Below are positions 20,362 to 30,938 of a stretch of DNA of 64,000 nt, in pieces. Each line of letters opens with the position of its first letter. Positions within the stretch are counted from its first letter, which is position 1. The notes under the pieces were generated by a model. That model was not told where the DNA came from. It ran no database searches and was given only the letters and a program-made list of their open reading frames with translations. The DNA lies in contig OX457036.1 in assembly GCA_949752735.1 (NCBI GenBank), forward strand, positions 8,396,192 to 8,460,191, written 5' to 3'. Made by a program: the position numbers and the translations under genes. This stretch comes from Lumbricus terrestris. Its lineage: Eukaryota > Annelida > Clitellata > Crassiclitellata > Lumbricidae.

Positions 20362-20430
20362 GATGACTGCTTATGCACTGGAACAAGGATTACTTCTTCA
20401 GTTCGAGTGTGTGGTGTCTCTCTAGTATGC

Positions 20431-20700
20431 GGGCGATTCGTCAACGGACGATTCGTCATCGGACGATTCGTCAACGAACGACTCGTCAACGGACGATTCA
20501 TTTACGGACGGTTCATCAACGGACGTTTCGTCAAGGGACAATTCGTCAATGGACGATTCATCAACGGACGACTCGTCAACGGACATTTAGTCAACGGACG
20601 ACTCGTCAACGGACGATTCATTTACGGACGGTTCATCAACGGACGTTTCGTCAAGGGACAAATTCGTCAATGGACGATTCATCAACGGACGATTCGTCAA
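20431..20700. repeat. 15-bp minisatellite downstream of Wnt, unit 2
   Basis: About 18 copies of the GGACGATTCGTCAAC type. A segment around CATTTACGGACGGTTCATC is itself duplicated about 120 bp apart (about 20497 and 20617). Confidence 0.92.
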
Positions 20701-21267
20701 ACGGATGTAACTGGACAGATGGACAACCTACTGGGTTTTTTTTTAAATTCACACATGCAGTGCATCATTAATAACATGTTCATGAATCCGACTTCTGCCT
20801 TGGCATGAATCATTTTCATCATTCCAGTTTCAGTTGCAGCAACGATTATTTTTATAATATTCCATCTTCTACTTAATCAACAATTACTTGCCAGCAACGC
20901 AAATCCTATTTAATCAGGAATCCATTCGTTAATTCCACTTCTATTTAAGCAGAAATAATTTTTATCAGACCCACTTCTATTTAAAACAAGAAGTTTACCA
21001 TCAATCCAACTTGAATTTATGGAGAACGTTTCCCGTCAAACCCACTGCTACTTAGGCATAAAAGAACTCAATCGATCCAGCTTTTATTTACAGGAACAGT
21101 TATTTCCATCAATCCAGCTTCTACTTCATAAACATTCTTTAACTTTCCGTTGACCAATCGTCCTTCGACGAAATGTCCAAGAATCGTCTCTCCATCACTC
21201 AGACGAGTCCGTGGGCGGAGACTTAGGAGTGGACAGGGGACGCCCATGATTACATTACATCACATTA
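20701..21267. other. Post-Wnt spacer, unit 2
   Basis: Counterpart of 7761-8326, with CCAGCTTCTA-type repeats and the CCGTTGACCAATCGTCC end. No gene. Confidence 0.5.
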
Positions 21268-21275
21268 CATCTAAT

Positions 21276-22419
21276 CATGGGCGCCCGCGCATAGGGGCAA
21301 GGGGGGGCACTTGCCCCCATGGAAAAATGAAAAACTATGTTTTTTAACCACTACTTTTTGGGTTTTTAACAAATTTCTTTGCATTAGTGCACCAATGATA
21401 CGAATGATACAGGCAATGAAAGTCAGAAATCTACATTTAGAGATCTCTATAGAAATAAACATGCTCTTATAACTTTCTGCCTTGCATGTTCAAGCTCTTT
21501 CTAAAAACTGTAACAATGACCATTGGCTTTCAACCTTCATGCGGGCACCCATGCAAACAGCAGACCTATCGATTATGGCCTACTTAAGTGGAATCCAGCT
21601 GTAATGCAATTAATCACAGCTGCAAAAAATTAAATACTAATGCAAAAATTTGAAAATTTCTCAAAGTAGGCCTACACTGAAATTTCATCAGGGAGATCTG
21701 ATTATTCACCAGCATTGTATTTAAATAACCAAGTCTGCTATATAATCCATGCTCCATTTTGTCCATTTTGCAAGCTGCCAGTACAGAATCCAGGGAGGTC
21801 AAACTGTAGATAAACTTGGCTCTGGTTATCACGCCTCAGGATTTACACCCAAAACTGACAAAAAGATCTGTTCAAAAGAATTTACACCCACACTCATTTG
21901 ATCCTCAGAACCTCCACCTTACTAAGCGACATTCGCATTAACAGCTACTCTGACCCTCTGGCTACCAGACTCAGACCTCTTTCTGCCTAAGCTTACTCTT
22001 AGGAATAGGTTTCTGACTCAATGCAGAACATGTGAAACTGCTGGTGCCTTGCGATTGGCTTTCGAGTGGCACTTTAGAAGCAGCTGGAGGAGCAATTGCC
22101 CCTTGCAAATGGACACCTTTTTCGCTCATTTAGTCATTCGTTCATTCTATGGAATTATATAGCGCACCTTTAGGAAACTACTTTTTATCATAGATCTGCT
22201 TTTTGATTTTTAACAAATTTCTAAGGAAACTATTCATATTAAAAATTATACACAAAATGAAACTGAGAAATTTGCATAACAAACCTCTTTGACAAATACC
22301 AGTATTCCTAATTTCCACGCAGCATTGCATTTTCAAGCTCTTGCTACTAAAACATTTAATCGTGACTATCGTAAAAATTTTGCCCCCACCCCTTGCAAAA
22401 ATTGCTGCGTTCGCCCATG
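21276..22419. mobile_element. Non-autonomous TIR element (1,144 bp), unit 2
   Basis: Starts CATGGGCGCCCGC, ends CGCCCATG, with an 8-bp target duplication CATCTAAT (21268-21275 and 22420-22427). The inverted similarity extends to GCAAGGGG-type sequence at both ends. It is present at the same site in unit 4, truncated in unit 3 and absent in unit 1, so it inserted before duplication of some units. No transposase ORF. 8-bp duplication suggests hAT, but the ends are not classic. Confidence 0.7.
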
Positions 22420-22427
22420 CATCTAAT

Positions 22428-22849
22428 GCATCTAATGAATGAACATCGAGTGACTGCGTATACGTGAAGAGGGTGAATTGATAATGGCATATCGAGTGAC
22501 TGCGGGCGCTCCGTAATGACCAAGTCAAAAGTTGGCGGCTTAGTTGTGCATGCATCATCGCTTTCCTTGAAGAAATGCGATCAGGAAACGATTCCTTGCT
22601 TGATCACTGATCATTATCATCAGGGTTCATCGGAAACGATCGCAACGCAGTTATTGAGGGCTTTTTTATGCAGTCCACGTGAGTTTCGTGCAGTCTAAGG
22701 CTATGTCTTGCATATGATTTTCTTTTGGGGAGAACAGTTAAAACGCATTCATCGACATATGCATAGTACAATATTGATTCTGGAATAAAAGATATTTGGG
22801 CCGAAACATAATTTTTGTCATAGTCATAGTTTTTCCACATCTAAAATAA
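22428..22849. other. 3' flank of Mab-21 copy C
   Basis: Unit-conserved, non-coding; contains GTCTAAGG at about 22694, the empty site for the unit 1 MITE at 12240. Confidence 0.6.
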
Positions 22850-22855
22850 TTTATT
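22850..22855 (-). promoter_or_regulatory. Poly(A) signal AATAAA for Mab-21 copy C
   Basis: TTTATT on the + strand about 80 nt past the stop, as in the other copies. Confidence 0.55.
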
Positions 22856-22934
22856 TTGCATCTGATATAATAATTATGTAATCACGAAACGCTTGCTTCA
22901 CACGACCGCATAATTATTTGGTCAATGATACAAT

Positions 22935-25856
22935 TTAGCGCTTTAATAGCATTCTTCTAAAACGAAGCTTTTGTAGAAGAAACCTGCTAATTATCTGTTC
23001 AAACGGAAAATAAAATTTCTGCAATGCAAATTCAGTCAGCGCTTCAGTATACGGAAGATTAGAGTCGATGCAGCATCTGGCTTTCAGGTATCTTGCAAGA
23101 AAATGCCTTCCAAGGAAATACTGACGACTAACGTAGTGAGGGGTTATGATCATGAGAGTTGCCGAGAGCGAACTCGACGTGTCTTGGCGTTTCCCATGAA
23201 AGTACACTTGATGGGCAAAAATCTCTTCAAACGTTGATTTGCCAGTTATCTTCAATTTCAGTAGATCGTCGTTTTGAGGTGATAAATAATAGAAGATTGT
23301 ATGAAAACCAAGCAACGACTGTATGTCTTTGTCGAAAAAAGAGCCAAATGGTGGTATCAGCATAATATTCGCAAATGCAAACCTCTTCAAATCGCTTTCA
23401 AGATCAGATTCCCGCAGAACTTTTTCACATAAATGCAAGACTTCGTCGTATTTATGACACCTGTAAAGGTACAAAGCACGATAGCAGTCAGCTGTGTTGC
23501 ATTGGATTCCAAAGTCTCTGCTAATCGCACTGTAGAATGACGACACGTTCTCTAAAGCACATTCCATGAGAACATCAATCACTGTTTCTTTTACCATCAA
23601 AGGATTCGCTGCTGCAGCCTCGATTTCTGCTACTGAATCTGTTCTGTGATAAACGAGTTGTCTGGCAGCATTGAAATGCGTTTCTGACTGCATTTGAGCA
23701 TTATATTTATGCTTTACTAACGTCATCACATTTCTGTCCATCGGAAATGGTAGTTCTGGTAAACCACCATAGAAGTACAATCGTTTGGATATTCTTTCAC
23801 TAGATAACAAAGCTACATAATGAGCAAAAGCCTTTGGTGAAATACGCAGATCAAGATACAGCCGCCTGCCAATGTAGTTTAGATTGTTTTTAGTAATCTT
23901 CTTATGAAGCACGCATAATCCTACGATTCTTGCGATATCGTCGATAAACAGCAGACAGCCAGCATTCAGTGTTTCTTTGTCCCTCTGAATTGTCTGATCT
24001 TTGATGATTTCTAAGCAGAATCGTATTGCTGGCTGATATTCTGATGTAGCGAAATAGAGAGCAGCCAGATAGGCCAAAGCTGCAGGAGCAATGCTATTGA
24101 TTTGCCAATCGTCACATTCTAACGCCTTTGTAAGAAACGCTTTTGATAGGACTGACATTAGTTTAAATTCTGGATGGCCTTTGGATTCTGTTAGATTTTC
24201 CATGAGACTGTGAGCACGCAATAAGTGAAAACGACTACTCCCTATTGCGTACGATTTTGGAAAGTTATGATACGTCGACCTGATAATTTTAGTTTTTATC
24301 GTTATTGCTTGTACAAATTCAACGAAGAGACTGTTTTCCCATGAGATCTCTCCGTAGCGCAAGCTGTATGCAGTGTGTAAATTATACAATAGATATGCAT
24401 AGTACTTGTAACACAGGAGTTTCTCTGTTGTTGGAAGATATACCAATGTACGGTACACTGTCGGATACAAACTAGTCATAGTTGGTCGACGTCGTACGCT
24501 CATTCCCAATCCTGCGGTAAACCCGTATTTAATTGCACAACGGTATATACTGCTGGACTCACTGAATAATACAGCAAGGAATACATTCAAAGATTCTTTT
24601 TCATTCGCTTTCCTCCAATTTAGGATAGGCTGCATGTAATCCATGAAATCATGTACTACTCCGTTGAAGCCTTGAAACACAGACCGTATTATTGGCAGTA
24701 TGTAATTTTCAACGAACCAGTGAGACAGTATGCTAGAATTGCGGAATTTATTCAGTCGTTTTTCGGTAATATCAAGCATTGTAAAACTTGAGGGCTGATG
24801 AAATAAATTTGCTTCAGGAATAAAATAGTTCGGATAATGCTTTCTTTTTAACCATTTTAAAAGTTTTCCCAGCAACTCACAGCAGATCCTGATGACAGAA
24901 AAGGAATTCCACCACTCGGGTAGCATTTCTTCACAAGCCCATAACATCAGCGTCTTTAAATGATACGTACATATAACCTCATCTTCCTTTGGACAATCCT
25001 TTTGTATTTGTTCCCTCTTTGCTAAAAATCTCAGCAAATGATAGACAATCTGCTGCGTTTTAGTCCAACTCTGAATTAATATCACCTCGGCGAGTGAAAA
25101 TGACAATCTCCACTGGCGTTTATCGTCTCTGCAAGAACGATGCTGGACATTAACGACATGACAACCATTCTGTAAGACCTCTGATATTGTATCAGTCGTC
25201 GGCCATCCACTTTTTCTAGATCGAATAGGCCAACTTTGGGCTTCTTTAGGCCATTGCGGGCAAAATATACTTCTGACATCATCACTTCCCATTTCATCAC
25301 CTGAAACTGTCTGATATTTAATTGCTGGACCGCAAGCAATGTTTCGAAATGAGATTCCAGTCAATTCATGACGGCACTGATCAAGATCTGAATTTGCAAG
25401 AGCGGTCTTGTCTGGCACAAAATAGTCACCTAAATGATCTGCTACGATAAACACACCGTACTTTTTAGTTGTCCAGTCATATCTCATTTCACCCACAAAT
25501 CGTAATCGAACAAAACCTGGATACATTTGGTATGATTCCATGCAGCTCATACTGATCGTCTCCGCTAGGCCACTCATATCGCTGGGCAACAGTGGAGGGC
25601 CGCAGCTCAAGGTCAATTCATCGGCTCTGCACAAAATGAGATCATAGTCGCCGATGCATGAATTCCACGGTTCGATATAGAATTCCACAGAACTGCCACA
25701 TCTTATCGAATACTCAAATGGTGCTGGTTTTCGTGACATCGCTAGGTTGTGCATGGCATCAGAAGCATTGGGATACGACTTTGGATGCAATTGACATGTG
25801 CTAACGATGAACTCAGATGCCATTTCTTCATTTGATCTCATCGTATAGTCCGTCAT
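22935..25856 (-). CDS. Mab-21-domain nucleotidyltransferase (cGAS-like), copy C, 973 aa
   Basis: Complete intronless paralogue of copy B. CGSS is followed by DYD (DFD in B and E), keeping the two metal-binding acids, and Asp precedes CPQWP by seven residues. All Mab-21 C-lobe signatures are present and the TPR-like C-terminal segments are kept (TSEYQPAIRFCLEIIKDQ and CHKYDEVLHLCEKVL). It ends MLLKR like copy B but shares many N-terminal residues with copy D, one of several signs of mosaic ancestry. Its 5' flank is unusual: a LINE starts 41 bp upstream of the ATG, separating the gene from the CAT tract and spacer. That could have removed or replaced its promoter. Enzyme activity is inferred from motif retention only. 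Confidence 0.88.
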   Translation of the reverse strand: MTDYTMRSNEEMASEFIVSTCQLHPKSYPNASDAMHNLAMSRKPAPFEYSIRCGSSVEFYIEPWNSCIGDYDLILCRADELTLSCGPPLLPSDMSGLAETISMSCMESYQMYPGFVRLRFVGEMRYDWTTKKYGVFIVADHLGDYFVPDKTALANSDLDQCRHELTGISFRNIACGPAIKYQTVSGDEMGSDDVRSIFCPQWPKEAQSWPIRSRKSGWPTTDTISEVLQNGCHVVNVQHRSCRDDKRQWRLSFSLAEVILIQSWTKTQQIVYHLLRFLAKREQIQKDCPKEDEVICTYHLKTLMLWACEEMLPEWWNSFSVIRICCELLGKLLKWLKRKHYPNYFIPEANLFHQPSSFTMLDITEKRLNKFRNSSILSHWFVENYILPIIRSVFQGFNGVVHDFMDYMQPILNWRKANEKESLNVFLAVLFSESSSIYRCAIKYGFTAGLGMSVRRRPTMTSLYPTVYRTLVYLPTTEKLLCYKYYAYLLYNLHTAYSLRYGEISWENSLFVEFVQAITIKTKIIRSTYHNFPKSYAIGSSRFHLLRAHSLMENLTESKGHPEFKLMSVLSKAFLTKALECDDWQINSIAPAALAYLAALYFATSEYQPAIRFCLEIIKDQTIQRDKETLNAGCLLFIDDIARIVGLCVLHKKITKNNLNYIGRRLYLDLRISPKAFAHYVALLSSERISKRLYFYGGLPELPFPMDRNVMTLVKHKYNAQMQSETHFNAARQLVYHRTDSVAEIEAAAANPLMVKETVIDVLMECALENVSSFYSAISRDFGIQCNTADCYRALYLYRCHKYDEVLHLCEKVLRESDLESDLKRFAFANIMLIPPFGSFFDKDIQSLLGFHTIFYYLSPQNDDLLKLKITGKSTFEEIFAHQVYFHGKRQDTSSSLSATLMIITPHYVSRQYFLGRHFLARYLKARCCIDSNLPYTEALTEFALQKFYFPFEQIISRFLLQKLRFRRMLLKR

Positions 25857-26278
25857 CTAAAATGTGAATTATATATTTTTTGATGTATCGTTATGATAGA
25901 CATAGACACAGACATATTTTTATTGATCCCAACAATTCAATTGTACATGTATGTTTAATAAAGTATAGACATAATTCGCAATAAGAAAATACTCAAAGTG
26001 AATAGGTATTATAAGAGTGAGGGAGCAAATAGGCACACCAAAAGGGACAAGTCCCGCTAAGCAGTGGCCTAATTAACAAAGTGAAATGAGAAAGTGAAAG
26101 CTGAAGGGAGTATTGGAATACAGAGATATTACTTAACTAGGGAAAGAAAAAAATTATTATCCAAAAAAAACTGATGTAGTTAACACTACATGAAAAACTC
26201 AGAGAAAGAACAAAATAAAAGCAAAAGCAATCAAACAATCAAATAAATCAGCATTTGCATGGGTAACCCCTCATGCTA

Positions 26279-27714
26279 TTAACAGAAAACATTACATAAT
26301 GTATACACACGTAACAGGTGTTTAAAGTGAGTTAAGTTAGTAGCCTTACAAATGTGAATCGGAATTTTATTCCATGTGACAGGGCCTTGGAATTTAATAG
26401 AAAATTTCTGAACATTTGTTTTTGCAAAAATAATACTGAAGTCTCTATTACCTCTAGTCAGTCCAGGGTGCAATGCAGGAGAGAAGTAAGATGCAAACGA
26501 AGAAGGGAGGATGTTATTGATGTATTGATACATAAATTGAGATGTCTGTTCAAATCTAATCTGCTTGATATTTAGGCGTTTATGCTCAGCAAGTAGGGGA
26601 CCAGTATGACAGTTAACAGTGGATTTAGTGATAACTCGTATGGCTTTTTTTGCAAGGTCCTTAAAACATGGAGATGGGTATCATAGGTTGAAGTCCAAAT
26701 TAAATTAGAGTAAGTAAGGTATGGATAGACTAGGGTGAAATATAGTTTGATAAGCACATGAGAGGGAAGCAAGTAAGAGACTCTCTTAATAATGCCTATG
26801 CTTTTTGAATTTTTTTTTACTTATTTCGTCTATATGGACTTTCCATTTTAGGTGCTGATCAATATGAACGCCAAGGAATTTTGTCGTGTAAACTTGAGGA
26901 ATAATTTTTTTGTCAATAAGCAGCTCATTATTTGTTATAGGTATTGGTTTTTTATTTGAGCGAAATATGATATAATTAGTTTTAGATAGGTTTAATGAAA
27001 GTTTATTTGCCTTGAACCAATCACTAGCTGATATTAATTCATTATTGACTAGCTGAAGAAGCTGATCATAGGAGGCATGCGATAAAAAAAATTAGAATCA
27101 TCTGCAAATAGAATATAGTGTAAGATGGATGATGAATTTGGGAGGTCATTGATATAGATTAAAAACAGGAGAAGACCAAGGATAGAGCCTTGAGGTACTC
27201 CAAATTCTATAGTTTGAAAGTTAGACAATTTTCCATTACAAAGCACCTGCTGTAGACGATTGTCCAAATAACTACTAAGCCATCGAAGTGCATTATCTCT
27301 AATACCATAGTGTTCAAGGTTTTACAAAAGTATTTTGTGGTCCACAGTATCAAACGCCTTTGCAAGGTCAAGGAAAATACCAATTGAGTATTCATTATTG
27401 TACATGGCCTTGGTAATTTTGTCCTGTATATCAATCAGTGACATGGAGGTAGAGTGACCCGGCTGAAAGCCATGCTTTATGTATGAAAGTAATCTGTCAT
27501 ACATTACTCTTTCAAATAATTTGGAGAAAAAAGGTAGTATAGAAATGGGTCTGTAATTATTAATTTCATTTTTGGCACCTTGTTTGTGAATGGGGAGAAC
27601 TTTGGCAAGCTTGATTTCTGATGGAACAATACCATTTTTTAGTGAACAGTTAATCACTTCAGCCAGCGGATTGGCAAGAAGTTCCATAACCGGTGCTAAT
27701 ATCATAGGATTCAA
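26279..27714 (-). pseudogene. LINE reverse transcriptase and C-terminal domain, frameshifted
   Basis: Successive frames (27714-27322, 27267-27049, 26772-26572, 26533-26279) carry NNYRPISILPFFSKLFE, GIFLDLAKAFDTVDHKIL, GVPQGSILG and FADDSN, the last being the polymerase active-site motif (usual FADDT). The C-terminal part has LIKLYFTLVYPYLTYSNLIW and PVTWNKIP, seen in CR1/L2-type elements. Frame changes between them show that it is inactive. Confidence 0.85.
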
Positions 27715-28142
27715 ATCATCAGTGCCAGAACTGTGAGTCGATTTAAGAGAGTTATTAATTGCTAATAATTATTTCCTGGGAGGTAGTTGAAAGTAGGGCA
27801 AAGTAATTAGAGGAGGATGGGTGGAGATAGTCTTGAAAGCATTTCTCAGATGGGGGGATTTTGGATGATAAAAATTTTGCTAAGCCTGTAAAATATGAGT
27901 TAAATTTTTCAGCCATTACTAACTGGTCATTCGTTAAATTTCCATCCCGATTAATTTCATTAATAAGTGTGTCCTTCTTAGCTGACTTAATTACTGTTCT
28001 AATAACCTGCCAGGTTTTTTTGATGTCCTTACTATGTTTTATGAATTCACTTGAATAGTAAGAACGTTCTATATTTGTACGAATTAATTTATATTTGTTA
28101 CGGTGAGTAGTAAATTTGTTTTTATTTTCAATGGTAGTTTTT

Positions 28143-28784
28143 TTATATATTTAATGTATAGTGCTTCCTTTTTTTGGTAGATTTTAATAGGCCTCGTGTC
28201 ATCCATGGTTGGTGAAAGGTATTGCTTTTTGAGATTTTAATGGGCTTAAGAGGAAAGGCTTCATCATAGCTTATCCTGACCATTTTCAAAAACAGATTAT
28301 ATGCCATGTCCGGTTCATTTTCATTACACAAATGCAAAACTGGATTCCAATCAATGTTAGATAAGTTATTTCTAAAAGTAGCAGAGGTTTCATCAGTAAA
28401 ATTTCTCTTCATTTTAGTCTTACCTATGTTATGCAATGTGTGAGAAACATTGTTAGTCCAGGTTATTATAGGCAGGTGATCAGATATTTCTGAAGTTATT
28501 ATAGCAGAGTCAATAACAGAATTAAGAGAGTTAGTGAAGAAGTTGTCTATTAGCGTGGCAGTAGTCGAGGTAATTCTGGTTGGTCGTAGGATCAATGGAA
28601 AGAAATGATAGGTAGCCACACAGTCTATAAATTCATTTGTAGGGGAATGATTACCAGAAGCCAACAAATCAATATTAAAATCACCAGCCAAGAAAATATC
28701 TCTGGTCTTATTAGTATTCTTATTAAAAGTGTTTAGAAGTACTTCAAGATCCGTACTAAATTCATTTACATTCAGTCCCATCAT
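28143..28784 (-). pseudogene. LINE endonuclease fragment (APE type)
   Basis: Encodes the second half of an apurinic endonuclease-like domain with GDFNIDLL, PTRITSTTATLIDNFFTN and SDHLPI, including the catalytic SDH. The N-terminal half is absent because the element is 5'-truncated. Confidence 0.85.
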
Positions 28785-28787
28785 GAA

Positions 28788-28975
28788 TCATCATGAACAT
28801 CACCATCACAATTATCGAAAACTTCATCATCATCTTCATCATCACCATCATCGTCGTCGTCGTCATCACCGTGTCGTCGTCATCATTATCATTATCATCG
28901 TTTTCACCATCACCATTATCATCGTCATCATCATAGTTGTCATCATCATAATCATCAGCAGCATCATCACAATTA
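28788..28975. repeat. CAT/GTC trinucleotide tract, unit 3
   Basis: Shorter counterpart of 15825-16375, now 2.9 kb from Mab-21 copy C because of the LINE. Confidence 0.92.
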
Positions 28976-29476
28976 CCGGCAGAAGAGTACGATATACATG
29001 AGTGAGGAGTCAAAAGTTCAAGGTAGAAATTGCCAAAGGCCTAAGTACTGATGGATGGATCCGATTTGACCAGGGTCTATGACAACAGAGGCCGTTACTC
29101 TGGACAGAAATTTGCTCGGCATATTACAGCACTTAAGAGCTTGATTTTTACAATCCATAAGTACTCTCCCTGCTTTTTATTTAAATAGGCCTACACACGT
29201 TTTTATTATGTAGGCTATGGCTACCGCATAAAATCTGTTAATTATTTCTTCGTGAACTGATCGCATAACTTTCACAGCCGCTGCCCTTTTGAATTGGTGC
29301 ATGCAAAAGTTTATCTCTCAACAAATCCAGTATGCGAAAAGTCATCCGCAGACACTTAAGGCAGTGACGGATCCAGAAGTTTCCGAGGGGGCCAAATGGG
29401 AGGTGAAGCAAAGTATGGGGTGGAGGACAAGCGGCCGAAGGTCGATGGCTGAGGCACGCAGCGTCGAGAGGGGAAT
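28976..29476. other. Spacer before the LTR element, unit 3
   Basis: Homologous to 16376-16755, with a unit-specific extra stretch of about 120 bp at 29040-29160. The dispersed repeat in it is cut at GAAT (29473-29476) by the LTR retrotransposon. Confidence 0.6.
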
Positions 29477-30927
29477 TGTGACGCGCGGGGGCGCCGCCTG
29501 TCCTAACGTTTCCACCCCCAAATTAATGGGCTCTGCTGTTGCACGCCCCCTTAAGCGCGGTTGAGGAAAGCTGGGTCCTAGGTCAAAGGTTTTGGTGTCA
29601 ATGGTAGCGGGTTCGAATCCTAACCTAGGGTGTGAGCTTCTCTGGTTACCAAATTCCTCAGGATGGGCCGATTTTGGACATATGTCAGCGGTGGCTGTTA
29701 AGCTCACAACAGCCCCACTAAATGGGTGCTTATCTGGGTTCGATTCCTCAACTTTCCCCCAAGCTCCATCACCCACTTTACCTTCAGCTACCGACTTCAC
29801 CATTGTTTCACATTCTTTCTGGCGGGAACTTAATTGGGCTTGCTGCATGGAAACTAGATTCAGCTCTTCAGCTAGACCGATTAAAATGCTACTCTGGCGC
29901 TCCATAAATTGTTCTATTGTAGTCATTTGTTTCTGTAATACAGCAGGGTCTAAGTCATCAGTATTGTCTGTAGTCCCCAACTCAAGGGTTTCTCTCGGAC
30001 ATAACTCCTCTTCCTCTTGTCCTGTCCCTAAGACACTGTCCGTGTCCCTGTCGGAGTCCATTATAATTCGATAGCAGAAATCACTTCACAGTTCTCTATT
30101 TAAGTTTCATTTATTGTAGAATTAATCAAGCGACTGTCTGTCTTTCATTAGCAATTATTTACACAGCCGATAAAATAGAAACAATATTAAAGATTCACGA
30201 TTAAGGCCCTCCTAGAAACGCCTATGTCTCTTGACTAGCTAAAGTTTTATCAGATCAGTTCGCAGACTGACTATTTCACACCTACCCGATCAGTTCACAG
30301 ACTGAATACCCCACAACTAATATTTGCACCAAAAATAGAGACACAAGTTTTATCTAATTACACCTAGTTCAGGTTCGAGCTCTATAGATTAGGTTGCTTA
30401 TACTTCCCTGCTCCCATTGATATTTTAGGACAGCCGATCCACCGTTTTCCGTCCTGTAGAAAGTTATTGAGTCGTCGGCCGATGCCAGAATTTCTCCGTC
30501 GGAAGCGTATTATTAATTCAATCGTTGCCGGAAATCTTCGTAATTACACATCGATTCACAAGACATCGGAAGAACCTCGTCTTCTACCTGAGAAAACTTG
30601 CCAGAATCGAAAATACCATCAATTTCACCACGTTTCACGATTTTCGCCAGCATAGGTCTTACTCGATTCAATTCTGCTGCCCGACTGAAGGTTTGCGCGT
30701 TAATTTGCCGCAAGAGAGCGCTTTTTAGCGCCTAAAACATCGCGTGATGTCTAACCAATCAAAAATCGCACGTGGCGGAAAGTTCCATTGAAAAATGCAT
30801 GGGAAGCTAAATATAGCGATGACCGCATCGATCAGTGCTAAGCATAGCACCCATGAATTCGTAATAGAAATAGCGGCCTTACTTAAGTAAATAAGTAAGG
30901 TAGCTTGTAGCAACCTGGTTCGCTACA
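29477..30927 (-). repeat. 3' LTR (1,451 bp)
   Basis: Identical by eye to 35480-36930. Contains a TATA-like TATATTTAG on the minus strand (about 30810), an ATTGG box (about 30760), an AATAAA near 30113 and the first 195 codons of the element's ORF. Confidence 0.92.
29610..29620 (+). other. B-box-like GGTTCGAATCC in the LTR
   Basis: RNA polymerase III B-box consensus, antisense to the element, 134 bp from the LTR 3' end; a copy is at 35613-35623. The solo LTR has the same word 122 bp from its end. Confidence 0.45.
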
Positions 30928-30938
30928 CCCCCCACAAC
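30928..30938 (-). other. Polypurine tract of the LTR element
   Basis: Minus strand reads GTTGTGGGGGG immediately before the 3' LTR; this is the expected plus-strand primer site and fixes the orientation. Confidence 0.7.

Larger units (their letters stand above)
25898..28787 (-). mobile_element. 5'-truncated LINE (CR1/L2-like), about 2.9 kb
   Basis: Inserted between Mab-21 copy C and its CAT tract; other units are continuous here. The minus-strand order is endonuclease C-terminal part, reverse transcriptase, C-terminal domain. The 5' end is missing, since the endonuclease begins shortly before the GDFNIDLL motif. The 3' (left) end is in a GACATAGACACAGACAT simple sequence. Target duplication cannot be defined because the site is a CAT repeat. 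The superfamily (CR1/L2/Jockey clade) is judged from RT motifs only. Confidence 0.82.
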
